A stretch of DNA of 64,000 nt from Ceratodon purpureus (lineage: Eukaryota > Streptophyta > Bryopsida > Pseudoditrichales > Ditrichaceae). Position numbers and translations under genes: made by a program. Each line of letters starts with the position of its first letter. Position 1 is the stretch's first letter. Below, piece after piece: positions 46,742 to 57,042 of this stretch. The stretch is from positions 79,093,566 to 79,157,565 of the forward strand of contig CM026426.1 of NCBI GenBank assembly GCA_014871385.1, in the 5' to 3' direction. The notes beneath the pieces were generated by a model. It had not been told where the DNA came from and ran no database searches. It was given only the letters and a program-made list of their open reading frames with translations.

Positions 46742-48568
46742 ATGGGTAGGAAGGGGAAAGAGCCGGCGGAGGAGGGACAATTGTTGAAGGTACAACGGGT
46801 CATGCCGTTGATGCCGGTAGACGACGGAGAGTGCGAGCTCCTCCGAACCGCCTTAGAGGTCATGGGCTGTGCGTTACTATTGGACAAGGCGTGGGGGTGG
46901 AGACATTCCCTTCCGGCACAGGAGATCCTCGTTAAGAACCCCGACAATCGAGGAACCATCCGGGGAGAACCGGAGCAGTGGACGGCACAAGACTAAAGGG
47001 ATACGTACGGCTTCACCAATGTTGGGGAGATCTCGATACTGGAGGCCCGGGACTTCGTGTGGAATTATATCACGGGGTCCGGAGACAAGAGAGAGGGGTG
47101 GGACCTGGACGACATCAAGGATGCGAGAGCCCGGAGGGTAGTAGGGTTTATGAACCCTATTTTCCATCCGGAAAAGCCCAAACGAATCACCATCAAGTGG
47201 GCGTCTATTTTCCTCGGAGCCATGGACGGTGAGATCTCCGTAGACTGGGGCCTCATGATAAAGACGATAGTCGACTGGCAGGTAGCCAACCTCCGAAAGA
47301 CCAAGAAGCAGGCCACCTGCCTTACGTCTTTCCTCGTCCACCTCTACTGTCACCGGGGGCTGTTGAACCCTAAGGAGATCCTGGAGTATGACGAACTGAA
47401 GAGCATGCAAAGGTACGCTGAACCGGAAGAGGTGTCTGACCAGGAGGATGATGACGACTGTATGGAGGTCTCACCCACGCCGGCTAAGAGACCCCGTCCC
47501 AGCCCGGAGAAGGGACAGCCGTCCGGATCACCTCGGACTCCCACCCCGACCAAGCGGAACCTGAACACGGATGTCCTCAAACCCACCAGACCACCGGACC
47601 ACACTAGGGACCCGTGCCAAGACTTAGTCAACCTTTTGGAGTAGGTGTCGGCGTATGCCCAGTTCCTACAGTCAACTAGGCAGCTGGAGGTCCGGTGGGC
47701 GAAGGAGGTGGTTTCACTTACGGGCACTAACCGGTTGGAAGACTGCCTGGTTATCCTTCGCAAGCACCGGGACCTAGCCAGTATGCAGGCCAAGCACATT
47801 GACCTGATGGAGCAGTACCGGGAGAGGATCAACAAGCTCGAGCTGGAGGTACATGATGCCCAAAAAGACTTCAATGACGCCGGTGACCGGGCAGCCCATG
47901 CCATCCAGTCGGTTGTAGAGGTCAAGGCCACCTTAGCCCTTCCAGTGGATGTGGCCAATCAGTGCGCCGTCTACCAAGCCTTCTTGACCCGCCAACCGGA
48001 TCCGGCTCGGAAGTTGATCGTGAAAATTATGCACGACCGGACGCAGGTGATGAGGAGCACTTGGTTGCAGATGAGACACTTCGTGGAGATCATCAGCGCC
48101 GGAAAGGACGGTCCGTCACGACCACCAGAGCCACCGGCAGATCGAGAGGAGCCCAGACCATCGGCACCAACCATGGGACCGGCATAGGTACTACCTTTAG
48201 CCTCTCCGGTATAGTCGACCATCCGGCCAGTGCAACCAGAGCCAGGACAACCGTTGGAGGATCCTCTCCCGGACACCTTGGACAGTTTGCACAATCTGCC
48301 CACCCTGGCTGTAATTGAGACTGTTAACCCCGGGAACATCTCTTTGGAACCGGACCAAGGTCCACCACCGGAAGACTTTGTTCCGGTACAGGGATCTCCG
48401 AAAGATCTCCAGGTGGATCTCAGCGCAACCCCGGTGGCTGCACGATCTCCCTCCGCGGCGGTCCAGGCAGGACGAGCCCGGAAGGCTATCGACCAGCCGG
48501 CAGCTGATACCCCGAAAGAGGGCCCCTCGCTGAAGAGGCTGAAGAAAGGAGCACAGAAGAAGGATTGA
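46742..48568 (+). pseudogene. Gag-like / plant-transposon-protein gene of insertion N
   Basis: ATG at 46,742 (start MGRKGKEPAEEGQLLK) opens one frame of about 608 codons to TGA at 48,566-48,568. It is interrupted by TAA at 46,994, then TAG at 47,642, 48,185 and near 48,218. The central block has VGFMNPIFHPEKPKRITIKW, then ASIFLGAMDGEISVDWG and FLVHLYCHRGLL. It resembles the 'putative plant transposon protein' domain found in gag-like ORFs of plant retroelements; I am only moderately sure. An acidic/proline linker with a nuclear-localisation-like PAKRPRPSPEK, a coiled coil (about 47,790-47,900) and a basic end (LKRLKKGAQKKD) follow. Confidence 0.5.
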
Positions 48569-49653
48569 CCGGATGCAACCCGGCACAGCCCACGGTTCGA
48601 TAAGAACAAGGAGTAGAAGTTAGGATAAGGACCGGATAAAATGGCAGCGACTAACGATGGGGCTCCAGTGCACCCGGCTGTCAATCCGGGTAGATAGCGG
48701 CAATAACTAGGAACAGAAGGCGGCCACCGGTCCGGGATTCCCGGATCCAAGATCCGGAATTTCTGGATCTCGGTTGGCCACTTGGTTGCTTTAGGACCGA
48801 TAGGTTTTAGTACTTAAGCTGGACGTTTTTCCAAGGCCGGGGCCCTGTTTTGTACGCCGTTTTGTTGTTGCAATTGAGAATGCACTTTTGGATTTGTTGT
48901 GTCGACTGGCTGACTGACGGGTCCGTTACCGTAATGGTTTGTTGGTACTATTGTCTTAAGTAGTGTTCCGGAGGAGTATTGAGCAGTGGGATAGTTTGGA
49001 GAGCGCCCGGAGAGATTGGGAAGGTATCAAGCGTCGAGTGTTGACGGTTTCCAGTCCCGGAAGGAGCCTAGAGGGGAGGAGAGACGTACTGCAGCAGGGC
49101 TGGTAGTCTTAAGGACAGGGAGGGCCGTGTGTACACCGGGATCCGGAAACGGACCGGTTGCTTCCTGTAGATGGGATAAAAGCCGGATTTCCTACAGAGA
49201 ATCAATCCGGAAGGGAGATGATATAGTTAGTATGCCGTACAACCGTAAGGTGATGTCGTTGTAGTATGATTTCCGTATCCATAACCGGCACTGAGTAGCT
49301 ATCCGGACCGGTATCTAGCCATACGGAAGGATTATTACTCCACTCTCCGGGTGGTAGATAGGAATAGTGGGGTGTCCAACCACTTTAAGTCACGAGACGG
49401 TGGAGAATCCAGCCACTTGAAAGGATAGACGGATCAGTGGGAACCGGCCACTAGACTAAAAAGCTGGAAAATAGGAACGAGGCAAAAACTACCGGACCAG
49501 ACCGACTGGTCAAGAGACGGAAGACGGTTGGATTTGGGTGGTGATTTCCGTTATGATCTAAAAGGAGGAAAACTATAGGTCTTCGTGGGAACGAACACGG
49601 AGTGGTTTACTTTGGAGAGCAATTAGTGTCAATTAAGTGCCTTCCGGAGAAAT
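48569..49653. other. 3' region of insertion N, no gene supported
   Basis: CCGG-rich sequence (many GGACCGG and CCGGA motifs) without a convincing open frame. A weak similarity between about 46,232 (GAACACGGAAGTACTACTT) and 49,594 (GAACACGGAGTGGTTTACTT) could be the remains of terminal repeats. Confidence 0.35.
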
Positions 49654-50865
49654 ACGGTTACCACGTCGTGCTACATTGCTGCTGCTACGCCACCCAACTC
49701 CATCATCCACCTGGAAAGATCCACAGGTACACCGCTCGACCCACTCCCCACGTTATCTGGCTCCCCATCACGTCGTTCAGCACCACGCTCTTTCGCAAAA
49801 ACACAGCCAACTGCCGCTGTTTCCGCCACCGAGACCCTGGCCTCAACGCTCCCGGAATGCTCTTCGTCCCCTCAGCTCAGGCCTTCCTTGCCTCCCATGG
49901 AGCTCATTGTATACACTCAACCAGTTTGATCAGTGGCTCCAAGGTCGGCTACGGCACAACCTCCCACTGGCGTCGACGTCGACGCTGCGATACCTTCCGC
50001 TGGTGCTGGCCCCTCATTCGATGCGGCCCTTGCACCACACCAACCTGAGGGCCCGTCTCAACCTCTCCAATAGCCACACGATCAGCCCCCAGTTTCACCT
50101 ACTGCACCTTCCTTTGGCTCTGCTTCGACCCTAGATTATCTGGTTGTTCTTCACAACCTTCACGCCATCACCAACACCTTGGTTCAGACCCGTAGCGGCG
50201 CTCAGCAGCTCGAGCACAGCCGCCAACAAGTGGCCACGGCAATCGCAGAACGTGACCTCACGATCCATCAGCTTCACCTCCTGGTTGCCGCACGCGACTC
50301 CAATCCTAACACCCTTACGGCGACTCATACCAGGCTGCTTCGCGACCACACCACCCTTCAGCAACAGGTACAGGCCTTACAGGCCGACTTGGCTGCCCGA
50401 GTTCCAGCCCCACCAACACTAGCTCCATCTATTCGCAGATTAGAGTTAGAGTCCACCCTCAGTGCTCGTCTCCAACTGGCTGACATTCTCTTCTTCGAGA
50501 ATCAACAATTGAAGACGGAGCTAGCTTTGTACACCCTACAGCCCTGGGAACTTAGCCGTGCTGTGCGGGATTATGCTGCTACGAAGCAGCGTGATTTAGA
50601 GATTGTGCTGACCGCCTAACGCGCCGACTTGGACCGTCAGCAGCTTTGGTTGTCTAAGTTTGAAGAGCGCGACCCGAATTTCGAGCCGTGGCTGGACACC
50701 GACGACCGGACTTCTGCACCACCGACCAAGGCACAGCCACTTCGCACCAAGCGACTGCCTGACTTCACACCCGACATCTTCGACTGCCACTCTCATTTTT
50801 GTAGTTTCTTTAGGGCTAGCAATTTTGACATTTTGAGTAGCTTAGACATTTTATTTTTTCTCTAG
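49654..50865 (+). pseudogene. Extra 3' ORF of element B, second part: coiled coil
   Basis: After insertion N the Pro/Ser/Thr-rich frame resumes with TGA near 49,927 and TAG near 50,071. It becomes a Gln/Leu/Ala-rich coiled coil (MVQTRSGAQQLEHSRQQVAT from 50,179; HTTLQQQVQALQADLAAR), carries TAA near 50,617 and ends at TAG 50,863. Together with 44.2-46.2 kb it forms an additional gene between integrase and the 3' LTR. Confidence 0.45.
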
Positions 50866-50926
50866 GATGGTTTTCATGTTTCCGCTCTTTTCCTCTGTAC
50901 CTCACGTCCTGGGGACAAAACTACCG

Positions 50927-50940
50927 GAAAAAGGGGATAA
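50927..50940 (+). promoter_or_regulatory. Polypurine tract of element B
   Basis: GAAAAAGGGGATAA lies immediately before the TG start of the 3' LTR, where plus-strand priming occurs. Similar tracts are repeated in the element's leader. Confidence 0.65.
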
Positions 50941-51373
50941 TGTTAAACAGAGATTCTCCAATCTCCCCTTCCCTTAGCTCCCCTTAGTCTCCTTTCAGTT
51001 TTCATCCTTACCTTAGACAGTCATCCAGTCGACTGGATGAACTGTGTCGTAGCCGACTTGGATGAACTCTGTCACCAGCCGACTGGATGACTTTCGCCAG
51101 TTCTGGAGGTTTAAGAGGCAAGGTAAGAGTTTCCTGTGATCATTCTACACTAGAGCAGGTAGAGTCAGAGAGGTCTGAGAGCTGTAAGGAGCTGCTGTAC
51201 CATGTTTTGGGGCTGTTTTGACCCATTTTATGCAATTTTGACCTCTTTTCGCACTTGTATTGTACATTTCCAGCATTCTATGAGGGTTTGGAGCACTTAG
51301 TTTAGTTGGGTTCTGTTGGGTTTTGATGGGATTGTGAAGGCTAGGGTTTAGTTGGTAAATCCTCCCTTTACCA
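50941..51373 (+). mobile_element. 3' LTR of element B
   Basis: 433 bases, TGTTAAACAG...TTTACCA. Colinear with the 5' LTR apart from scattered substitutions and three missing 25-base units. Followed directly by the GTAGA duplication at 51,374-51,378. Confidence 0.9.
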
Positions 51374-51378
51374 GTAGA

Positions 51379-53640
51379 TCACCTGGTTGATGATCTATAC
51401 CAGCCAGAGGCATCGTAGTTAGTGTACTGGCCAAGTGGGCGAGCAGACCTGGGAGCAAGAGCGCCCAGTGTGGGGATAGGATTTCGAAGTCCAGTAGAAG
51501 CAGTTGGAGGAACATCATATGGGACCAGACCACTAGTGGGAATTGGAGTACCAGTGGCCACAGCGGCCAGCAGTCACCCACAACAAACGATACCACAAAT
51601 GTACCCACCAGATGGAAGACCTAGGGTACTATCAGTCTAACCACCAGTTAGAAGACCAGGCGTACCACGAGTTTACCCACCAGTTGGTGGACCACTCGGA
51701 CAACCAGTATCAGGACGGTCAGTGTAGCACATAGGATACCACTGCAATACTCCAGGTACAAAGAAGGTACAAATCCTGATGCTCATATTCGTCACTTTGA
51801 GCGCACTTTGTGGCACAATGGAGAAACTGATGAGCAGGTTATTGTCAACCTAATGGGTACCACCTTACTGGACAAGGTCGGAACTTGGTATGAGAATTTT
51901 CTGGAGAGCCACCACTAGTGCTCATGGGACGAGGTCAAGGCAGCCTTTAAGAGAAGGTACAGGGACCAGACAACTGATGAAGCAGTCTACGGGGAGTTAT
52001 AGTCCTTCAAGCAGGTAGATAGGGAGAAGGTGCAGGATTACTATGACATGGTTATAACCCTGATCAAGTGTCTGCAGTTAGACCCTAGTGAAGGATTTCG
52101 AATCACTAATTTCATGACAGGTTTACTCGAGTACATCAAGATTACGACCAGTATAGCACCGGTCAAGACCGTAACAGAGTTGGTGGATGCTGCTCTGAGG
52201 TGTGAAGAAAACTGCACCGATTCAAATGGTAAGCCAACCAAGATTGAAGTCAAGAAGGTGGAGACCACCAGTAAGGAAGCAACAGTGACGAGGAAGGAAC
52301 CAAGTCAGGAGGCGCTCAGGAGAATGTGTAGCATTTACAAGAAGATAGGCCATGACGATGCTAACTACTGGTACAACCCAGCAAACCAGAGGAGACCTGG
52401 TACAAAGAAAGAAGGAGAGAAACCAGTAGGAGTGAATGAGGTGTCTGCCCCAAAGTCAACAGCCACCTACAATAGTAACTACAACAAGGGATACCAGAGG
52501 TCACCAAACACCAGAGCAGGTATTGGCTAGCAGTGTAGTTATGGTGACAAGCCCGAATGTTGTTTTTTGTGTGGGGGGATAGGACACAGGAGTTGGAACT
52601 GCCCTCTGAAGGCCGAGTGGGACCAGTTTCGAGCACAAAGGGACTTGGGAACCAAGAAACCAAACCACCAGGTAAACAATGTGGAGATAAAGTTATTGGA
52701 GGATCCAAAGGATTAGGTGAACATGGCGAGTATGACTAAAGCACAGAGGCGGAAGGCAGGACTGCCTCCAATTGAAGACAAGTCCAAGGTACCAGAACCA
52801 AAGAAGGTCAGGACCAGTGAAGACTGGCAGGAGGAGGAACAACTCAGGAACTCTATGATAGAGGCCCTAAAGGAAATTCAGCTCAAGGAGGAGGAGGAGA
52901 CTAGAGCAGAAGATTATGCCAAAATAGTTCAAGCACCAGAAGCTAAGGACACAACTGAGGGGAATTTACTAGACAATGATTGGGCTGGGTTTCCAGATTC
53001 TGACGCCCTTGATTATAGTGTGAAGATTGAGCAACATGGACCAGGAGTATCGGCAAGGACCAATATAGAAGGGAGCCAAGGGCATTACTATACAGATTTT
53101 GTTGTTAGGAAGATATTGGACAGTCCAGTTACAATGTCTTTGGGGCAGTTACAGAAGGTAGCTCTAAACATCACTGAATATGTCAAGGCACATCTGTTCC
53201 GGGAGTTAGGACCAGACAAGAATTCTGGACCAGACCAGACACCAGAACTGAAGCCGAGGACCAGTACGACTAGTAAGCCAGATATAATTAGCAGTCTGGC
53301 TATAGATGTTGACAGGGAACTGCCGGTGTTGACTGTGCAGGTTGGCAATGGGACCTTGGACAATGTACTGCTGGATGGTGGATCTGGTGTCAACCTGATA
53401 ACTGAGGAGGAGTGTAAGTGTTTGGGACTGATGAATCGTCAGCCTGCACCCTTCAGACTAAGGATAGCGGACAAAACAGTGGTAGATCCGGTGGGGATGA
53501 TTCAAAACATGAAGATTCACATTCATGGTATTCCTTACCTTATCACTTTGACTGTAATTAAGAACAAGGAGGTCAATGAAGCATATAGTATGTTGCTAGA
53601 TTGTCCTTGGTTAATTGATGCTAAGGTGAATCATGACTGA
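51379..53640 (+). pseudogene. Element A gag (capsid, zinc knuckle) and protease, broken
   Basis: This continues the frame cut by element B. A Pro/Gly/Val-rich stretch is followed by capsid (HFERTLWHNGETDEQVI; DQTTDEAVYGEL; FKQVDREKVQDYYDMVI) and a clean CCHC knuckle, C-F-L-C-G-G-I-G-H-R-S-W-N-C (52,562-52,603). A Lys/Glu-rich helix and the protease follow, with NVLLDGGSGVNLITEEE near 53,370-53,420. TAG near 51,418, 51,917, 52,000, 52,528 and 52,714, TAA near 51,638, and TGA at 53,638. Protein order matches element B, so the two elements are related families. Confidence 0.8.
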
Positions 53641-54896
53641 GGTAATAACCTGGTTACAATCAGAGGTAATGGAACAATTAAAACTATCTCAGTCAGTCAG
53701 AGGAAAGGGCCCAGGCCTAAAGTGCCTGAGGTCTTGGTCTATTAGAATTTCACTGAAGGACTAATAGACGAGGAGGAAGAAAGATGGTTGGCTACAAAGC
53801 AGGATCTAATGGCCATCCGGACAGTCACTATACCGGGACTGGACTAGAACCAGATCAGTTTTAGGCCAAGGACCAAGACTAGTTCAAGGCCAAAGACTAG
53901 GATCAGGACCAGTTAAAGGTCAAGGACCAAAAGAGGGACCAGATTATATGTCAAGTCCAAGGACCAGGACGAGTTTAAGGCGCAAGACCATAACTAGGAC
54001 CAATTCAAGGTCCTGAATCAGAAGAAGGACCAGTATACAGACCAATGACCAGGATCAGAGTCAGGACTAGTATACGGACCAGGAAGGGGGACCAGGTCGA
54101 GCCTATCAAGACCGGTTCTATATCTTTGAGGAGGGTGATATTGAGGTAGACGAGACACCAGCCAAGGAGAAGGTGTTGAAGTTGAAGATTGCTGCCTAGA
54201 CCCTACTAGACTGTGAGCAGTTAAGGAAGTTGAATCTGGGGACAGAGCAGGACCCTTAGTAAGTGCAAATTAATGCAAATCTTAGTCCAGAGCAGGCCCA
54301 GGAAGCAGAGGCCCTATTCAGGGAATACAAGGATGTGTTTGCATGGACCTAGAAGGATCTGAAGGGTATTCTACCATCAATTGCACAGCACAGGATAGAC
54401 CTGGAGAAGGACATACCGCCAACACACCAGGCCAAATATCGGATGAATCCGAATTATGCTAGTGAAGCATGATGTGGACAAACTGCTTTAGCCTAGGTTT
54501 ATAGCACCAGTGGAGGATGCCACCTAGTTATCACCCATTGTTATTCTGCCCAAGAAGAATGGAAAATTGAGAATTTGTATTGATTTCAGATGGTTGAATG
54601 CTACTACTAAAAAGGATTCTTACCCATTGCCATTTATTGAAGAGGTGTTAGATTCTGTGGCAGGACATGAGATGTACTCATTTCTGGACGGGTACTTTGG
54701 GTACCACCAGATTCAGATAGCACCAGAGGACCGGTACAAGACTGCCATTGTGACAGACTGGAGGGCGTTAGTCTGGGTGGTGATGCCATTCGGGCTGAAG
54801 AATGCTCCACCAACCTACCAGAGGGCAGTAAACCGTGCTTTTCGAGATTTTATTGGTGAATACATGAAACTGTTTCTGTGTCATTGTTTACAGTGA
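53641..54896 (+). pseudogene. Element A reverse transcriptase, truncated
   Basis: After a degraded linker with many ACCAGGAC repeats and TAG codons (53,745-54,100), reverse transcriptase is recognised by HQAKYRMNP, then KNGKLRICIDFRWLNATTKK, then YSFLDGYFGYHQI and MPFGLKNAPPTYQRAVNRAF. The similarity ends at GEYMKLF, directly before the expected position of the catalytic Asp-Asp motif. TAG near 54,220, 54,351, 54,491 and 54,529. The enzyme would copy the element's RNA; here it is dead. Confidence 0.85.
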
Positions 54897-54926
54897 CATA
54901 GTAAGTCATCTGGTCAAGTTGAGACT

Positions 54927-55052
54927 ATGTTTTCAAAAATGTCGGAAGTATGGCATATGCCTGAACCGGGGAAAGTTAGCATGCGTGCGGCGAGCGGCGA
55001 GCGGCAATTGGAGAGCAGAAATTCGACCTTTCATCAACTTTTTTGAAAACAT
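54927..55052. repeat. 126-bp foldback element
   Basis: ATGTTTTCAAAAA at 54,927-54,939 is exactly inverted at 55,040-55,052 (TTTTTGAAAACAT). The interior contains GCGGCGAGCGGCGAGCGGC. It sits about 50 bases beyond the point where element A's coding sequence is lost. No target duplication was found. Confidence 0.5.
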
Positions 55053-55292
55053 GTGAACCCTATTACCGTGGACAGTTTCCTAAATTACAAAACTATTTTT
55101 AGATTTTAGAAACTAAGTGTACCTAATTCCATGAAAATAATTAGATGAAACCAAATTATTTATCTAGATTTACATTCAGGTGTTAAAATTAGGGCTGATG
55201 TCATGGTGACGTCATGCCTGTTAATAGACTTTGCAAGCATTTTTAAATCCTATTTCTTGTTATGTTTCATATACCTTCTCGATTGACAACAG

Positions 55293-56203
55293 GAATTCAT
55301 CTTTCTGATATGTTTTCTGATACCATGAGAACAGTGAAAAAACATTTAGAAAAAAAGAATGTAAAACTTCCTTGTGAAAGGTTTAGGGTGCCTCATTGCT
55401 TCTGTCACTATATGATAAAGAATGCAAAGTAGAAAGTATTTCACTGAGGAATGTAAAGCATGCCTTTGGGATCTGCTTAAGATTTCTATAAAATCGTGCT
55501 CAATTATTGTATTGCTAAGTCAAACTTTTATCCATCCTAAATTTGCTTGTCCTCACTGATAATTCCACGACTAGAGATAGGATCTACCATAGCTTTTTAT
55601 TTCTCTCACATCCATTTAGACTGTCGAGGTTTCTTGAGTATTTGTTTTGAGTCATATGTTAAAACACAGAATACTGCAGAGTTTGAGCAAATGAGCGATT
55701 CATTTAAAGTTGTTGCTTGTGAAACTATTCTTCAGGATCTGCTTCGCCGGATGGCAGATGGACCTGACCTGTGGGAATCAGTGTGTCTTAGTACAACTCA
55801 GAGGTGGAGACCTCCAGTAGTGATCACGTTTGAAGATGTGGAGAATGTTCGTGATGTGTCGAAGCTCTGGAAACGTGAGATTGACAACAGTCTAGAATAC
55901 GAATGCCTGCGACTTGCAAAGTGGGATTATGATTCTAACTTGGAGGGACACTGGACTCCCAAGAAAGACTATGAAGCGTTTCGCTTCAACGTGAACTGGA
56001 ATATTTTTAAGAGTTCCTAGATTCTAGCACATCCGATTTGCAATGACAGGTTAGAAAGAACGTCATTTGGTGAACTTAGTTGCAGTGAGTTAGATCAGTT
56101 GAGGTCATTCCTCATTGATAATAGAAATAAACCAATTTGGGTGGAACCCGGAGAGAAAGTCATTCATCGTGATGGAATTTGGGTCTCTCCCAAGCATAGA
56201 TGA
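55293..56203 (+). pseudogene. Last exons of an unrecognised gene
   Basis: Exon 1 follows an acceptor at 55,292 (GACAACAG|). It encodes SDMFSDTMRTVKKHLEKK and CERFRVPHCFCHYMIKNAK, ending near 55,428. A second exon starts at 55,670 (AAACACAG|) with NTAEFEQMSDSFKVVACETI. It runs through ESVCLSTTQRWRPPVVITFE and CLRLAKWDYDSNLEGHWTPK, crosses TAG at 56,018, and continues with KPIWVEPGEKVIHRDGIW to TGA at 56,201-56,203. No family was recognised. The continuous frame after TAG and the good splice acceptors support former coding. The 5' part is missing or replaced by element A's flank. Confidence 0.45.
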
Positions 56204-57042
56204 GAGTGGTACGATTAATATATTATGAATGTAACACAGTTGTATATGAGTTGGGGAGTATTTGTACTCTGAGACTTCAAATTGTAGGTGCATTCAGGCT
56301 AATTGCCGGACTTGCATTATTTATTTATTTATATCTATGAATGGTCATATTATATTTCAATAAATTTACAAGAGAGCCTTTTACAGCTCACTAAAATCAT
56401 AATTCAGTATGATCAAGTTTTGAATAACATTGAAGGATCGTTGATAACACACACTTGGCTCTTTTGCAATGTATATCACTCATGAATTTATAGTCAGTGA
56501 TTCCATAGCTGATACATGGTAAGATATATTGATCAAAGGAGACTTTCAGATGAAAGGATGTGGACTAGTACTGTTACAGTTGAGGTTTGGAGGTTTAAGG
56601 GGTAGGGGTGTAGATCAATAGATGCACTCCTTGACTCCAACGTCTTAAGGCGTTTCAATGTACCTCACGCTAATATGTATTCCCCTCATGACTGTACAGA
56701 TCCGGGAGGTCCAATTCTAATGACCTTGTATAATAAAGGTGCCTCCTATAAATCAATGCTTTCACACACTCCTAATGTGAATATTTAATATGGGCATGCA
56801 GTTTGCGGCTTGGACCATCATTACTTCTTGGCTCACGTTCTCTGAGCTTGGTGCATCCAATCCAGCTTGTAGGTCTTCGTTATACTCCTTGTTTACTCAC
56901 ACATTGTAATGTGTCTACGCGGGATTGCTTTGAACAGTCCATCTACTTGCATTACCAGTGAAACGTTAGTATGTTAGTTTGCTTATCTTGGAGAAGTTGA
57001 AGGCAGACCGTTGATACATTTCAGGGGTGTGTTAGAGAAGAG
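56204..57042. other. AT-rich intergenic stretch
   Basis: No gene supported. An acceptor-like ACATTTCAG| near 57,025 just before the next ATG suggests an intron in the 5' leader of the downstream gene. Confidence 0.4.

Larger units (their letters stand above)
46177..49653 (+). mobile_element. Third-level insertion N in element B, probably a gag-only retroelement
   Basis: ACGGT at 46,172-46,176 is repeated at 49,654-49,658. The flanking coding sequence of element B reads on across one copy, so 46,177-49,653 is best explained as an insertion. Its interior has a different, CCGG-rich composition. It holds a TATA box, one gene (46,742-48,568) and a long 3' region. It starts with TG, but no pair of long terminal repeats could be aligned and it does not end in CA, so the class is uncertain. 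Confidence 0.5.
36820..51373 (+). mobile_element. Ty3/gypsy element B, full length, nested in element A
   Basis: Two closely similar LTRs (36,820-37,328 and 50,941-51,373), both starting TGTTAA and ending TTTACCA, bound a 13.6-kb interior and are flanked by GTAGA duplications. Order: primer-binding site, leader, gag with zinc knuckle, aspartic protease, RNase H, integrase, then a long extra 3' ORF that is itself split by another insertion. The reverse-transcriptase domain is missing, so this copy could only move with help. By eye the LTRs differ at some 15-20 of about 430 aligned positions, so it is not very recent. Confidence 0.9.
33349..54876 (+). mobile_element. Ty3/gypsy element A, outer element of a nest, 3'-truncated
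   Basis: It begins with an LTR (TG...CA, 33,349-34,386) and a primer-binding site. A leader and a coiled-coil gag region follow to 36,819. The element resumes after inserted element B at 51,379 with gag, zinc knuckle, protease and reverse transcriptase. The coding sequence is lost at about 54,876, inside reverse transcriptase, and no right LTR is in the window. Removing B with one GTAGA copy leaves the surrounding frame continuous, which confirms the nesting order. Element A is full of TAG codons. Confidence 0.8.
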
